This document shows, piece after piece, positions 5,242 to 11,539 of a stretch of DNA of 11,539 bases. The position numbers and the translations under genes were made by a program. Location: contig JARIHJ010000097.1 of assembly GCA_029288335.1 (NCBI GenBank), positions 1-11,539 of the forward strand. The letters are read 5' to 3'. Below the pieces are notes generated by a model. It was given only the letters and a program-made list of their open reading frames with translations, did no database searches and was not told the origin of the DNA. The DNA comes from Candidatus Saccharimonadota bacterium. GTDB lineage: Bacteria > Patescibacteriota > Saccharimonadia > Saccharimonadales > UBA4665. The stretch's first letter is position 1; each line of letters begins with the position of its first letter.

Positions 5242-8206
5242 GGTTACGAATGATAAAAAGGGAAACGCTTTTAAAGTGGCGCTTAAACTAGCTAATCAGC
5301 GCGGCCGCCAGCGCAAAGCCGGCAGCAGTTTCACGACGCACAGCGGCAACACTATTAAGCTAAAGCGCAGCTACACAGAGAGGCGTAAAGCTCGCAAAGA
5401 CGCCAAAGCTCGGCGCAAGGCCGCCGCTCGCGCCACCCTGCCAAGCAACTTTTTCTTGCGCCAAGTTTACCGAGTGCATCCGAAACGGATGGCCAAATAT
5501 TGGTTTAGCCGCGACGGCGCGATTATGGCCCTCAAAATCGTCGGCATCACGGTCGTGGTCTGCTTTATTTTACTCATCGGTCTGTTTGCCTACTTTAGAA
5601 AAGATTTACCTCAGATCAATTCCCTGGCTGGCGACAAGCTCGGTGGCAGTATTAGTTACTACGACAGTACCGGCAAAGTCCTGCTCTGGCAAGATTACGG
5701 TGCCGTCAAGCGTGTACCCGTACCAAACGCGCAGATGTCGCCATATATGCAGAATGCGACTGTCGCCATCGAAGACCAGCATTTCTATACCGAAGGGGCT
5801 TTCAACTTTAAATCAATCATCCGCGCCGGGCTCCACGACATATTTGGTATCGGCAGCAGCGACGGGCTGCAGGGTGGCTCAACCATTACGCAGCAATTAG
5901 TGAAGCTTAACGAGCAATGGACCGATAATCGTACCATTGGCCGTAAAATTAAAGAACTAATCTTAGCCATTGATCTAAACCGTGAGTACAGCAAGAAAGA
6001 AATCCTAACTGGCTACCTTAACATCGCGCCTTACGGCGGTGTTGAGTATGGCTGCGAATCCGCCGCGGAAGATTATTTCCATACTAGCTGCGCCCAGCTG
6101 ACGCTCGCTCAATCAGCTTTCCTGGCTGCCATCCCGCAGTCTCCCACCATCTACTCACCCTACAGCGATCCGAAATATAACCCCGAAGCGACCGCAGACT
6201 ACTTCAACGAGCCGGCATTGCTCGCTCGTAAAAACTACGTCCTCGACCAAATGGTCAAGCTGAAGATGATCACCTCGGACCAGGCTGCTCAGGCCAAGAA
6301 AGTCGACTTGATGAGCCAGATTCAGCCATTGTCGTCCAAATTTGGCAATATTCAGGCCCCCTACTTCGTGCTTTCGGCTAAGCAATACTTAGAGCAAAAA
6401 TACGGGGCGGCTACTGTCCAGCGCGGTGGCTGGAAAGTTATCACCACCCTAAACCTTAACGTCCAGAAAGAGGCCGAGCAAATCGTCCAGAAGAATCTAC
6501 CAGCAGTTGAGCGCGTCGGCGGTGACGAAGAAGCAATGGTCATCGAGGATGTCCCAACTGGCCAGGTGGTCGGTTTGGTCGGCGGCGTTAACTTTAATGA
6601 CCCGAATCACGGCAAGATTAACTATGCATCCAGCGTTAAAATCGCGCCCGGCTCATCGATAAAACCCTATGTTTATACTACCCTGATTAACGATTCTAAC
6701 GCTGGCGCTGGCTCCGTCTTTTACGACAGCCAAGGACCGATTATTGACCCATCGACAGGTGCGGGCTATCCGTGTACTAATAAGGGCCTGCCACCGCCCG
6801 AGGGCAGCGGAAACTGTCTCTGGGACGATAACCACACCTACCCTGGCGCGGAAACTATCCGCTATGCCCTCGGGGGATCGCGCAATGTCCCAGCCGTCAA
6901 AGCCTTTATCCAAGCGGGGATCAAAAACACCATCAACACCGCAACTAAGATGATGAACCCAGGTGCTACAAGCAGTCTATACAACTGTTACAGTGACGCA
7001 GCTCTGACTAAGACCAGTACTTGTGGCCCGGCCGCCGGCATCGGTGACGGCGCTTATTTGTATCTCACAGACCACACAAACGGCCTAGCCACTCTCGGCC
7101 GCCTAGGCAAATCCATCCCGCAAACCTATATCCTAAAAATTACTGACGGCTCCGGCAAAGTTGTTGACCAGTATCAGCAGCCTAAAGGCAAGCAGGTCAT
7201 CAACCCGCAAACTGCCTACATCGTCGACAATATGCTGTCCGATCCGCGTGCAACCTACTTCCCGGCCGGCTTCAAAATTCAGCACTGGCACGGTTGGGAC
7301 TTCGCTATCAAAACCGGTACTACTAATGATGCCAGCAACTATCTGATGACCGGTTGGAGTACTCAGTACGCTGTCGTTTCCTGGGCCGGTTATCACACCA
7401 CTCAAGTAGCCATGACTGGCTCAAGCGATACTATCACTTATGATATGACCGCACCTATGCTGGAATATTTGCACGAGGACAAAACGCCCGTCAACTGGCA
7501 ACAACCCGCGGGCATACAGACTCTGCCAGCCTACGTCGAGACGAGTGGCTACGGCGATATGTTCGGCGCTGAATTCCCGAGCTCGAGCACCGATCTTTAT
7601 CCAAGCTGGTACAAACCTAAGACCAGCTCCAACCAGGCGGTCACCATCGACAGAGTCTCGAACAAATTAGCCACACAGTGTACCCCAGACGATGCTAAAG
7701 AAGTAGTCACAAACGGCAATGCCAACAACTTCTCAATCGACCAATTCTACGGTAATAATAAGGGCGTCAACTACAATGCTTCGGCGCCCGACGACATTCA
7801 TAACTGCGGCGACACCAAACCGTCCGTACAACTAAGCATCGTGGACCCGACCAACCCTGGCCAACAAGCTACAACCTGCGATTCTCAAAATGGCTGTGAA
7901 ATCACAGCGACTGCAACCGCAGGCACCTATCCCCTTAGCAGCTCGCAGTTCCCCGAGGTCCTGACTATCAGCATCAACGGCAAACAAGTCGCCCAGGGCA
8001 ACAGCCCGACTCTAACCTATCTATTTACACCCACGGCGGCCGGAACAGCGACAATTTCGGCTCAAGTTACAGATAGCGTGCTATACCAGGGTAGCGACAG
8101 TGCTAATGTGAATACTGCCGTCGCAAACACTCCGACGCCTACATGCGATCCGAGTGATCCTACATGTAAAACAGGAACAGGACCTGGCAAAAAGGGCAAC
8201 ACCTAG
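5240..8206 (+). CDS. Bifunctional class A penicillin-binding protein (transglycosylase/transpeptidase)
   Basis: PBP1a-type enzyme that polymerises glycan strands and cross-links peptidoglycan outside the membrane. Counting 988 residues from the ATG: a very basic cytoplasmic tail (1-95), one TM helix (about 97-118), then a GT51 transglycosylase with AIEDQHFY (177-183; Glu178 catalytic), GGSTITQQLVK (212-222) and the RKIKELILAIDLNREYSKKE region (235-254). The transpeptidase has SxxK at SSIK (Ser472 nucleophile, Lys475), SRN (547-549) and KTGTT (691-695). An Ig-like beta domain (about 860-958) and a Thr/Pro/Cys tail follow. Twelve cysteines lie outside the membrane. Both active sites look intact. 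The true start is uncertain: a -10 overlaps the ATG at 5240, and the next in-frame initiator is GTG at 5276, with a weak AAAGGG 13 nt upstream. Either start leaves all domains intact. Divergent from tyrS, convergent with radA. Confidence 0.93.
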   Translation: MVTNDKKGNAFKVALKLANQRGRQRKAGSSFTTHSGNTIKLKRSYTERRKARKDAKARRKAAARATLPSNFFLRQVYRVHPKRMAKYWFSRDGAIMALKIVGITVVVCFILLIGLFAYFRKDLPQINSLAGDKLGGSISYYDSTGKVLLWQDYGAVKRVPVPNAQMSPYMQNATVAIEDQHFYTEGAFNFKSIIRAGLHDIFGIGSSDGLQGGSTITQQLVKLNEQWTDNRTIGRKIKELILAIDLNREYSKKEILTGYLNIAPYGGVEYGCESAAEDYFHTSCAQLTLAQSAFLAAIPQSPTIYSPYSDPKYNPEATADYFNEPALLARKNYVLDQMVKLKMITSDQAAQAKKVDLMSQIQPLSSKFGNIQAPYFVLSAKQYLEQKYGAATVQRGGWKVITTLNLNVQKEAEQIVQKNLPAVERVGGDEEAMVIEDVPTGQVVGLVGGVNFNDPNHGKINYASSVKIAPGSSIKPYVYTTLINDSNAGAGSVFYDSQGPIIDPSTGAGYPCTNKGLPPPEGSGNCLWDDNHTYPGAETIRYALGGSRNVPAVKAFIQAGIKNTINTATKMMNPGATSSLYNCYSDAALTKTSTCGPAAGIGDGAYLYLTDHTNGLATLGRLGKSIPQTYILKITDGSGKVVDQYQQPKGKQVINPQTAYIVDNMLSDPRATYFPAGFKIQHWHGWDFAIKTGTTNDASNYLMTGWSTQYAVVSWAGYHTTQVAMTGSSDTITYDMTAPMLEYLHEDKTPVNWQQPAGIQTLPAYVETSGYGDMFGAEFPSSSTDLYPSWYKPKTSSNQAVTIDRVSNKLATQCTPDDAKEVVTNGNANNFSIDQFYGNNKGVNYNASAPDDIHNCGDTKPSVQLSIVDPTNPGQQATTCDSQNGCEITATATAGTYPLSSSQFPEVLTISINGKQVAQGNSPTLTYLFTPTAAGTATISAQVTDSVLYQGSDSANVNTAVANTPTPTCDPSDPTCKTGTGPGKKGNT
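5250..5291 (+). other. Possible 13-codon leaderless ORF at the PBP promoter
   Basis: The ATG at 5250 lies 8 nt after the -10 at 5236-5241, exactly the spacing seen at the other starts here. It opens a frame different from the PBP: MIKRETLLKWRLN, ending at TAG 5289-5291. The ORF overlaps the candidate PBP GTG start at 5276, so its translation could couple to or compete with PBP initiation. It may equally be a chance ATG. Confidence 0.25.
8138..8166 (+). repeat. Short direct repeat encoding the PTC-DPSD-PTC tail of the PBP
   Basis: CCTACATG occurs at 8138-8145 and 8159-8166, 21 nt apart and in the same frame, with GATCC also repeated between. The encoded tail repeats Pro-Thr-Cys every seven residues (Cys969, Cys976). 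It looks like a small in-frame duplication near the end of the protein. Confidence 0.45.
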
Positions 8207-8217
8207 CCGACAGTTAT

Positions 8218-9564
8218 TCAAGTGTTTTTCGATAAGTGCTGATTTAGTGCTGAGCGCACATCACTAACTGGCTTGACGAAGTCGAGCTTGGACTTTTGTT
8301 TTGGCCCAATCGCTAATTTGAAGCCTAGTTTCTTAGCCTCAGCCGCGCGCTTGTCAGCAAATGGCACGTGCCGGACTTCGCCGGACAGACCCACCTCACC
8401 GAAAACTACCGCGTTGTCTTTCAGCGCGTAGCCCTTGGCAGCCGAACCAATCGCGAGACAGACGGCCAGGTCAGCCGCTGGCTCGTTGACCCTAATACCC
8501 CCGACAATATTAACGTAAATATCCTGATCAGCTAGCTTTAATTTCGTCCGCCGTTCGAGCACCGCTACGAGTAAATTCAGGCGATTCAAATCAATGCCGC
8601 TAGCCGTTCGTTTCGGGTAACCGTAACTAGTTCGATTGACTAGCGCCTGAACTTCGACTAAGAGTGGTCTGCTGCCTTCCATTGTCGCGAGCACAATCGA
8701 ACCATCCGACACTCGTCGCTCTTCTAACAGCGCCGCCGAGGGATTAGCCACCGGCTCGAGACCGCTCGACTTCATCTCAAAAATACCGACTTCCGAGACA
8801 GCACCGAAGCGGTTTTTGGTCGCGCGTAGTAGTTTAAAGCCGCCGTAATTATCACCTTCTAGCTGCAAGACCACGTCGACTAGGTGTTCGAGCACTTTCG
8901 GCCCGGCGATCATCCCCTCTTTGGTGACGTGACCGACTAGCACCAGGGCAGTATTTGTCGCCTTTGCAGCGCTAGTTAAGAGCGCAGAAGAATTAGTAAT
9001 CTGGCTAACGCTACCGGCGGCCGAGCTCGCATTGCTGGTCGAAATTGTTTGAATCGAATCAACGATAACTAGCTGAAGTTCGCCGCTCGCAATCGTGCTG
9101 GCTATATCGTCCGCCGAATTGCTGGTCGCGATTTTTAACTTATCTGAAGTCGTCCCTAGCCGACTCGCGCGCAGTGCCACTTGATTAGCACTTTCCTCAC
9201 CACTGACGTAAAGCACGTTAGCAGTTTTGCTAATGGCATAAGCTAGCTGAAGTAAAATAGTGCTTTTGCCGATGCCCGGCTGGCCGGCTAGCAAGCTGAC
9301 ACTGCCCGGCACCAGTCCGCCACCGAGCACACTGTCGATTTCAGCGAGCTTGCTAGTCAGCCTTTTGTCGTTCTCCGCTTTGGCGCGGGCAACGCTAGCA
9401 GTCGCCAATTTATGGCCACTCGCCTTTGCGCCGCTTGCAGTTATTGCGAGTGGAACCTCTTCGATCAAAGTATTCCATTCGCCACACTGCGAACAACGCC
9501 CCATCCAGGCGCCAAACTTGGCCCCGCAATTATTACAAACAAAACTCGCTGAGCTTTTTGCCAT
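8218..9564 (-). CDS. radA: DNA repair protein RadA (Sms)
   Basis: RadA is a RecA-like, DnaB-like ATPase that drives branch migration during homologous recombination. The 448 residues cover the full family layout. An N-terminal C4 zinc finger uses Cys10, Cys13, Cys24 and Cys27 (CNNC...CSQC). The RecA-type ATPase has Walker A GQPGIGKST (94-102), Walker B LVIVDS (165-170) and the RadA signature KNRFG (250-254). The C-terminal Lon-like domain (about 270-440) contains YVNIVGGIRVNEPAADLAV (350-368), with no sign of protease activity, as usual for RadA. It is the last of three minus-strand genes, 17 nt after the metallopeptidase-like gene, and convergent with the PBP gene (11-nt gap). The start is supported by zinc-finger position and by TGA-TATTAT ending 6 nt upstream. 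It uses the only TGA stop in the window. A recG homologue sits elsewhere in the window. Confidence 0.97.
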   Translation of the reverse strand: MAKSSASFVCNNCGAKFGAWMGRCSQCGEWNTLIEEVPLAITASGAKASGHKLATASVARAKAENDKRLTSKLAEIDSVLGGGLVPGSVSLLAGQPGIGKSTILLQLAYAISKTANVLYVSGEESANQVALRASRLGTTSDKLKIATSNSADDIASTIASGELQLVIVDSIQTISTSNASSAAGSVSQITNSSALLTSAAKATNTALVLVGHVTKEGMIAGPKVLEHLVDVVLQLEGDNYGGFKLLRATKNRFGAVSEVGIFEMKSSGLEPVANPSAALLEERRVSDGSIVLATMEGSRPLLVEVQALVNRTSYGYPKRTASGIDLNRLNLLVAVLERRTKLKLADQDIYVNIVGGIRVNEPAADLAVCLAIGSAAKGYALKDNAVVFGEVGLSGEVRHVPFADKRAAEAKKLGFKLAIGPKQKSKLDFVKPVSDVRSALNQHLSKNT

Positions 9565-9570
9565 TATTAA

Positions 9571-9576
9571 ATAATA
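9571..9576 (-). promoter_or_regulatory. Extended -10 element of radA
   Basis: The minus strand reads TGA-TATTAT, ending 6 nt before the ATG at 9564; the canonical start point is then exactly the A of the ATG. The promoter fits in the 17-nt gap, with upstream contacts inside the preceding gene. Confidence 0.55.
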
Positions 9577-9581
9577 TCAGA

Positions 9582-10568
9582 CTAGCGTCTGGCAGATGGC
9601 ACGGTCTCCACATTGGCGTTCAATTCATTGCCTAATGTGTTGATCGCGACAGCGCTTTGATTGTACTGCTGAACTAGCTGGTTATAGTTAGCAATTTCCG
9701 ATTTAATTTGCGCCACCAGGGAATTGTAGCGCTCGACGGCAGCGTTGTAGTTATTGACACCTGCATTATAATCGCTGGTATCCCCGCTAGCGGCTTCTTG
9801 GTTTAGCTGATTGCGCTCAATGTTCAGGCTAGTATTTTGCTGGCTGGCAGCTGCCTCATCACTAGCAATACTCGATTTTAACTGTTCCAGCTGGGCTTTG
9901 TAGTAGGCAATTTGTTGCTGAAGCTTAGTGAAAGCATCTTGGTAATTTGTGTAGTAGCCGACGACCTTCGCCCGATCGGTGAAATAGCGCTTGTAGTAAT
10001 TCTCGAGGTTCGGCGGCAAGTTTGCGACTTCAGTGCCAAAGATCGAGTGCATTTCATTAACCACCTGGCCTGGTTCGGTCTTGCGGTAGTTAGCAAAGGT
10101 TGCCAGTAGCTGCGGATCCTTGACGGTTTTGTAATAAGCCATTAGCCACCCGTCGACCTGACTTCGCTCACTGCTAGAAAGTCGCTCGTAGGCGGCGTGG
10201 AGCATTTCGTGCGCCGCCGTGACTTGCTCGACGCCACTCAGCCGCGGATCATTAACGGTTAGCAGGAATATGCCAGACTCACCAGAGTGGTAGCAGCCGA
10301 GGACAACAGTTTGCTCGGTGCCATTCGGACAATTTTGCCGAAAAGTCGCTTTGTCATTTAGTTCTGGGTGGTTCAGATAAAAATAATGGCGGCCTTCGGC
10401 CGTCACCGTATCATCTGCTGCCAACTGGCTAATGCTAGCCGGCGGATTATAATCAGCTAGCTTAATGTAGTCTGCGATCGCCTGGCGCTCAGAAAAACCC
10501 CACGCAATCAGCCCGATCACGATCATAAATAAACCAACTTTTAGCCAGTCGCCAAATTTTCTCGGCAT
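9582..10568 (-). CDS. Membrane-anchored putative zinc metallopeptidase with C-terminal coiled coil
   Basis: I cannot assign this 328-residue protein to a named family. An N-terminal signal anchor (residues 10-25, KVGLFMIVIGLIAWGF, after basic MPRK) should leave the rest outside the membrane. The motif AAHEMLHAAYE (118-128) is a clean HExxH signature: His120, Glu121, His124. NEMHSIFGTE (171-180) offers Glu172 or Glu180 as a third zinc ligand, about 48 or 56 residues later, a gluzincin-like arrangement. Cys80 and Cys92 could form a disulfide. From about 205 to 315 the sequence is Gln/Asn/Tyr-rich and probably coiled coil (LQQQIAYYKAQLEQL; YNAAVERYNSLVAQIKSEI). It lies between clpC and radA with 16-17-nt gaps and its own -10. 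A role in envelope protein or cell-wall turnover would be a guess. The HExxH could be degenerate, but the flanking bulky residues and the second acidic motif favour a real protease. Confidence 0.85.
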   Translation of the reverse strand: MPRKFGDWLKVGLFMIVIGLIAWGFSERQAIADYIKLADYNPPASISQLAADDTVTAEGRHYFYLNHPELNDKATFRQNCPNGTEQTVVLGCYHSGESGIFLLTVNDPRLSGVEQVTAAHEMLHAAYERLSSSERSQVDGWLMAYYKTVKDPQLLATFANYRKTEPGQVVNEMHSIFGTEVANLPPNLENYYKRYFTDRAKVVGYYTNYQDAFTKLQQQIAYYKAQLEQLKSSIASDEAAASQQNTSLNIERNQLNQEAASGDTSDYNAGVNNYNAAVERYNSLVAQIKSEIANYNQLVQQYNQSAVAINTLGNELNANVETVPSARR

Positions 10569-10574
10569 AGCTCT

Positions 10575-10580
10575 ATTGTA
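10575..10580 (-). promoter_or_regulatory. -10 hexamer of the metallopeptidase-like gene
   Basis: The minus strand reads TACAAT, ending 6 nt before the ATG at 10568, so transcription should start at the ATG. It lies within the 16-nt gap after the clpC stop. It lets this gene be expressed independently of clpC. Confidence 0.5.
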
Positions 10581-10584
10581 CTAG

Positions 10585-11539
10585 TTATTCGTTGATGGTC
10601 GAGTAAGCTAGCTGGTTGTTCTTGGTAGCGACTCTGACAATGTCGCCGGTGGAGTACTTCTCGTCCAATAAATTCAGAGCGATATAGTCCTCGATCGTGT
10701 CCTGGATTAGGCGGCGCAGTGGTCGGACGCCATTCTTGGCATCGTAACCGTGATCGAGCAAATATTGCCGTGCGGCTGGCTGTAATTTGATGCCGATGCC
10801 ACGAGCTCTTAAGCGCTCGGATAGTTCGGCAATTTGCAGATTAATGATCTTGTAAATATCGTGCTTGGTTAACGCCCGGAAGACCACAACTTTATCGATG
10901 CGGTTCAGTAGTTCAGGACGCAGCATTTTCTTCAATTCGGCTGTGACATCGGCTTGGTTCTTCTCGTGTAAGGATGCCAGATTATCTAGCTGGTCGTCAT
11001 TATTGACATGAAAGCCAAAGCTGGCTTCCTTTTGCAACTTCTCGGCGCCAATATTGCTGGTCATAATGACAATTGTATTCGTAAAATCGATCTGGCGGCC
11101 GCGGCCATCTGTCAACACGCCGTCTTCCAGAATTTGTAGCAGCATATTAAAGACATCGGGGTGAGCTTTTTCAATTTCATCAAACAGGACTAGCGAGTAC
11201 GGGTGGCGACGGATTTTGTCGGTCAACTGACCACCGTCGTCATAGCCGACATAGCCTGCCGGCGCACCAACTAGCCGCGAGCTGGTGTGGTGCTCACCAA
11301 ACTCGCTCATATCGATCTTGACTAAAGCGTCGTCGGAGCCGAAGAATTCTTTAGCGAGAACCCTGGCAAGCTCCGTCTTGCCGACACCGGTCGGGCCGAG
11401 GAATATAAAGCTGCCAATCGGGCGCTTAGCGCTGCCGACGCCGGAGCGATTACGACGGATGGCTTTAGCCACCGCTTCGACAGCCTCGGACTGACCGATA
11501 ACGTGACGCGATAGGTTTTTTTCTAGGTTTAGCAAATAC
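10585..11539 (-). CDS. clpC: ClpC-type ATP-dependent unfoldase, second AAA+ domain and C-terminus (partial)
   Basis: The coding frame runs off the right window edge, so the N-domain and first AAA+ ring are missing. Counting from the Leu (TTG) codon at 11533-11535, it contains the D2 domain start LEKNLSRHVIGQSEAV (4-19), Walker A GPTGVGKT (47-54), pore loop GYVGY (94-98), Walker B LVLFDE (115-120), sensor 1 MTSN (158-161), arginine finger RPELLNRID (206-214) and sensor 2 GVRPLRR (269-275). SFGFHV (172-177) sits where ClpC proteins carry the VGF loop that docks on ClpP, so a ClpP-partnered unfoldase is favoured over ClpB. The TTG at 11535 is not a start: homology continues upstream through it. 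It is the first of three co-directional genes; the stop is 16 nt before the metallopeptidase-like ATG. Confidence 0.93.
   Translation of the reverse strand, partial: YLLNLEKNLSRHVIGQSEAVEAVAKAIRRNRSGVGSAKRPIGSFIFLGPTGVGKTELARVLAKEFFGSDDALVKIDMSEFGEHHTSSRLVGAPAGYVGYDDGGQLTDKIRRHPYSLVLFDEIEKAHPDVFNMLLQILEDGVLTDGRGRQIDFTNTIVIMTSNIGAEKLQKEASFGFHVNNDDQLDNLASLHEKNQADVTAELKKMLRPELLNRIDKVVVFRALTKHDIYKIINLQIAELSERLRARGIGIKLQPAARQYLLDHGYDAKNGVRPLRRLIQDTIEDYIALNLLDEKYSTGDIVRVATKNNQLAYSTINE

Noticed and set aside
6653..7405. Minus-strand ORFs within the PBP gene
   Set aside because: They overlap intact transpeptidase coding sequence (SRN and KTG motifs) and have no supporting features.
8198..8236. Hairpin AACAC...GTGTT followed by T's as a PBP terminator
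   Set aside because: The stem is only 5 bp, AT-rich, with a loop of about 20 nt; too weak to call an intrinsic terminator.
11533..11535. TTG as the clpC start codon
   Set aside because: ClpC homology continues through this codon and the frame stays open to the window edge, so it is an internal Leu in a partial gene.
1..11539. Alternative genetic code with TGA read as Gly, known in some CPR lineages
   Set aside because: radA ends properly at a TGA at full family length, and none of the full-length genes needs an in-frame TGA to be read through.
1..11539. Mobile element, prophage, CRISPR or defence island
   Set aside because: No transposase, integrase, terminal repeats, regularly spaced repeats or known defence domains are visible; genes are mostly housekeeping.
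10118..11539. clpC, metallopeptidase-like gene and radA as one obligate operon
   Set aside because: Gaps are short and strand is shared, but -10 hexamers lie directly before the second and third genes, so a single transcription unit cannot be assumed.

Overview
This window is a gene-dense bacterial chromosome segment with roughly balanced GC, ten protein genes, almost no intergenic DNA, and no tRNA, rRNA, CRISPR array or insertion sequence that I can see. The standard code is used: TGA ends radA, and TAG is the commonest stop (five of the nine visible stops). Small intergenic gaps, leaderless-looking promoters, a short degenerate TyrRS ATP site and a large PBP with a very basic N-terminus together suggest a Patescibacteria (CPR) genome, most likely Candidatus Saccharibacteria (TM7). 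That placement is inferred from general character, not from a search.

Left part (1-3961): the start of recG (minus strand, cut by the window edge), a divergent DJ-1/PfpI-family protein, a convergent unrecognised six-cysteine protein, a class I SAM methyltransferase, and a divergent 14-TM MFS exporter of the EmrB/QacA type. Middle (3958-8206): tyrosyl-tRNA synthetase (minus), convergent with the MFS gene, and divergent from a 988-residue bifunctional class A penicillin-binding protein. Right part (8218-11539): three co-directional minus-strand genes, in transcription order a clpC-type AAA+ unfoldase (5' end outside the window), a membrane-anchored protein with an HExxH metallopeptidase signature, and radA. 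They are separated by only 16-17 nt.

The most striking shared property is regulatory. Seven gene starts have a TATAAT-like -10 hexamer ending 6-9 nt before the ATG and no Shine-Dalgarno sequence, so transcription should begin at or within about three nucleotides of the start codon (leaderless mRNAs). This holds even inside the tight clpC / metallopeptidase / radA cluster, so each of those genes may be its own transcription unit. It also fixes the tyrS start. The PBP gene breaks the pattern: its -10 overlaps the annotated ATG, and the ATG at the leaderless position opens a 13-codon out-of-frame ORF instead.

Other things to follow up: phased GAAATTTT repeats between tyrS and the PBP gene, a strong excess of the palindrome GCTAGC, a TyrRS whose HIGH motif reads TVGN, and convergent genes that share stop-codon bases. 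Functionally the window holds recombination and repair genes (recG, radA), proteostasis (clpC), translation (tyrS), cell-wall synthesis (PBP), export (MFS) and a possible envelope protease.
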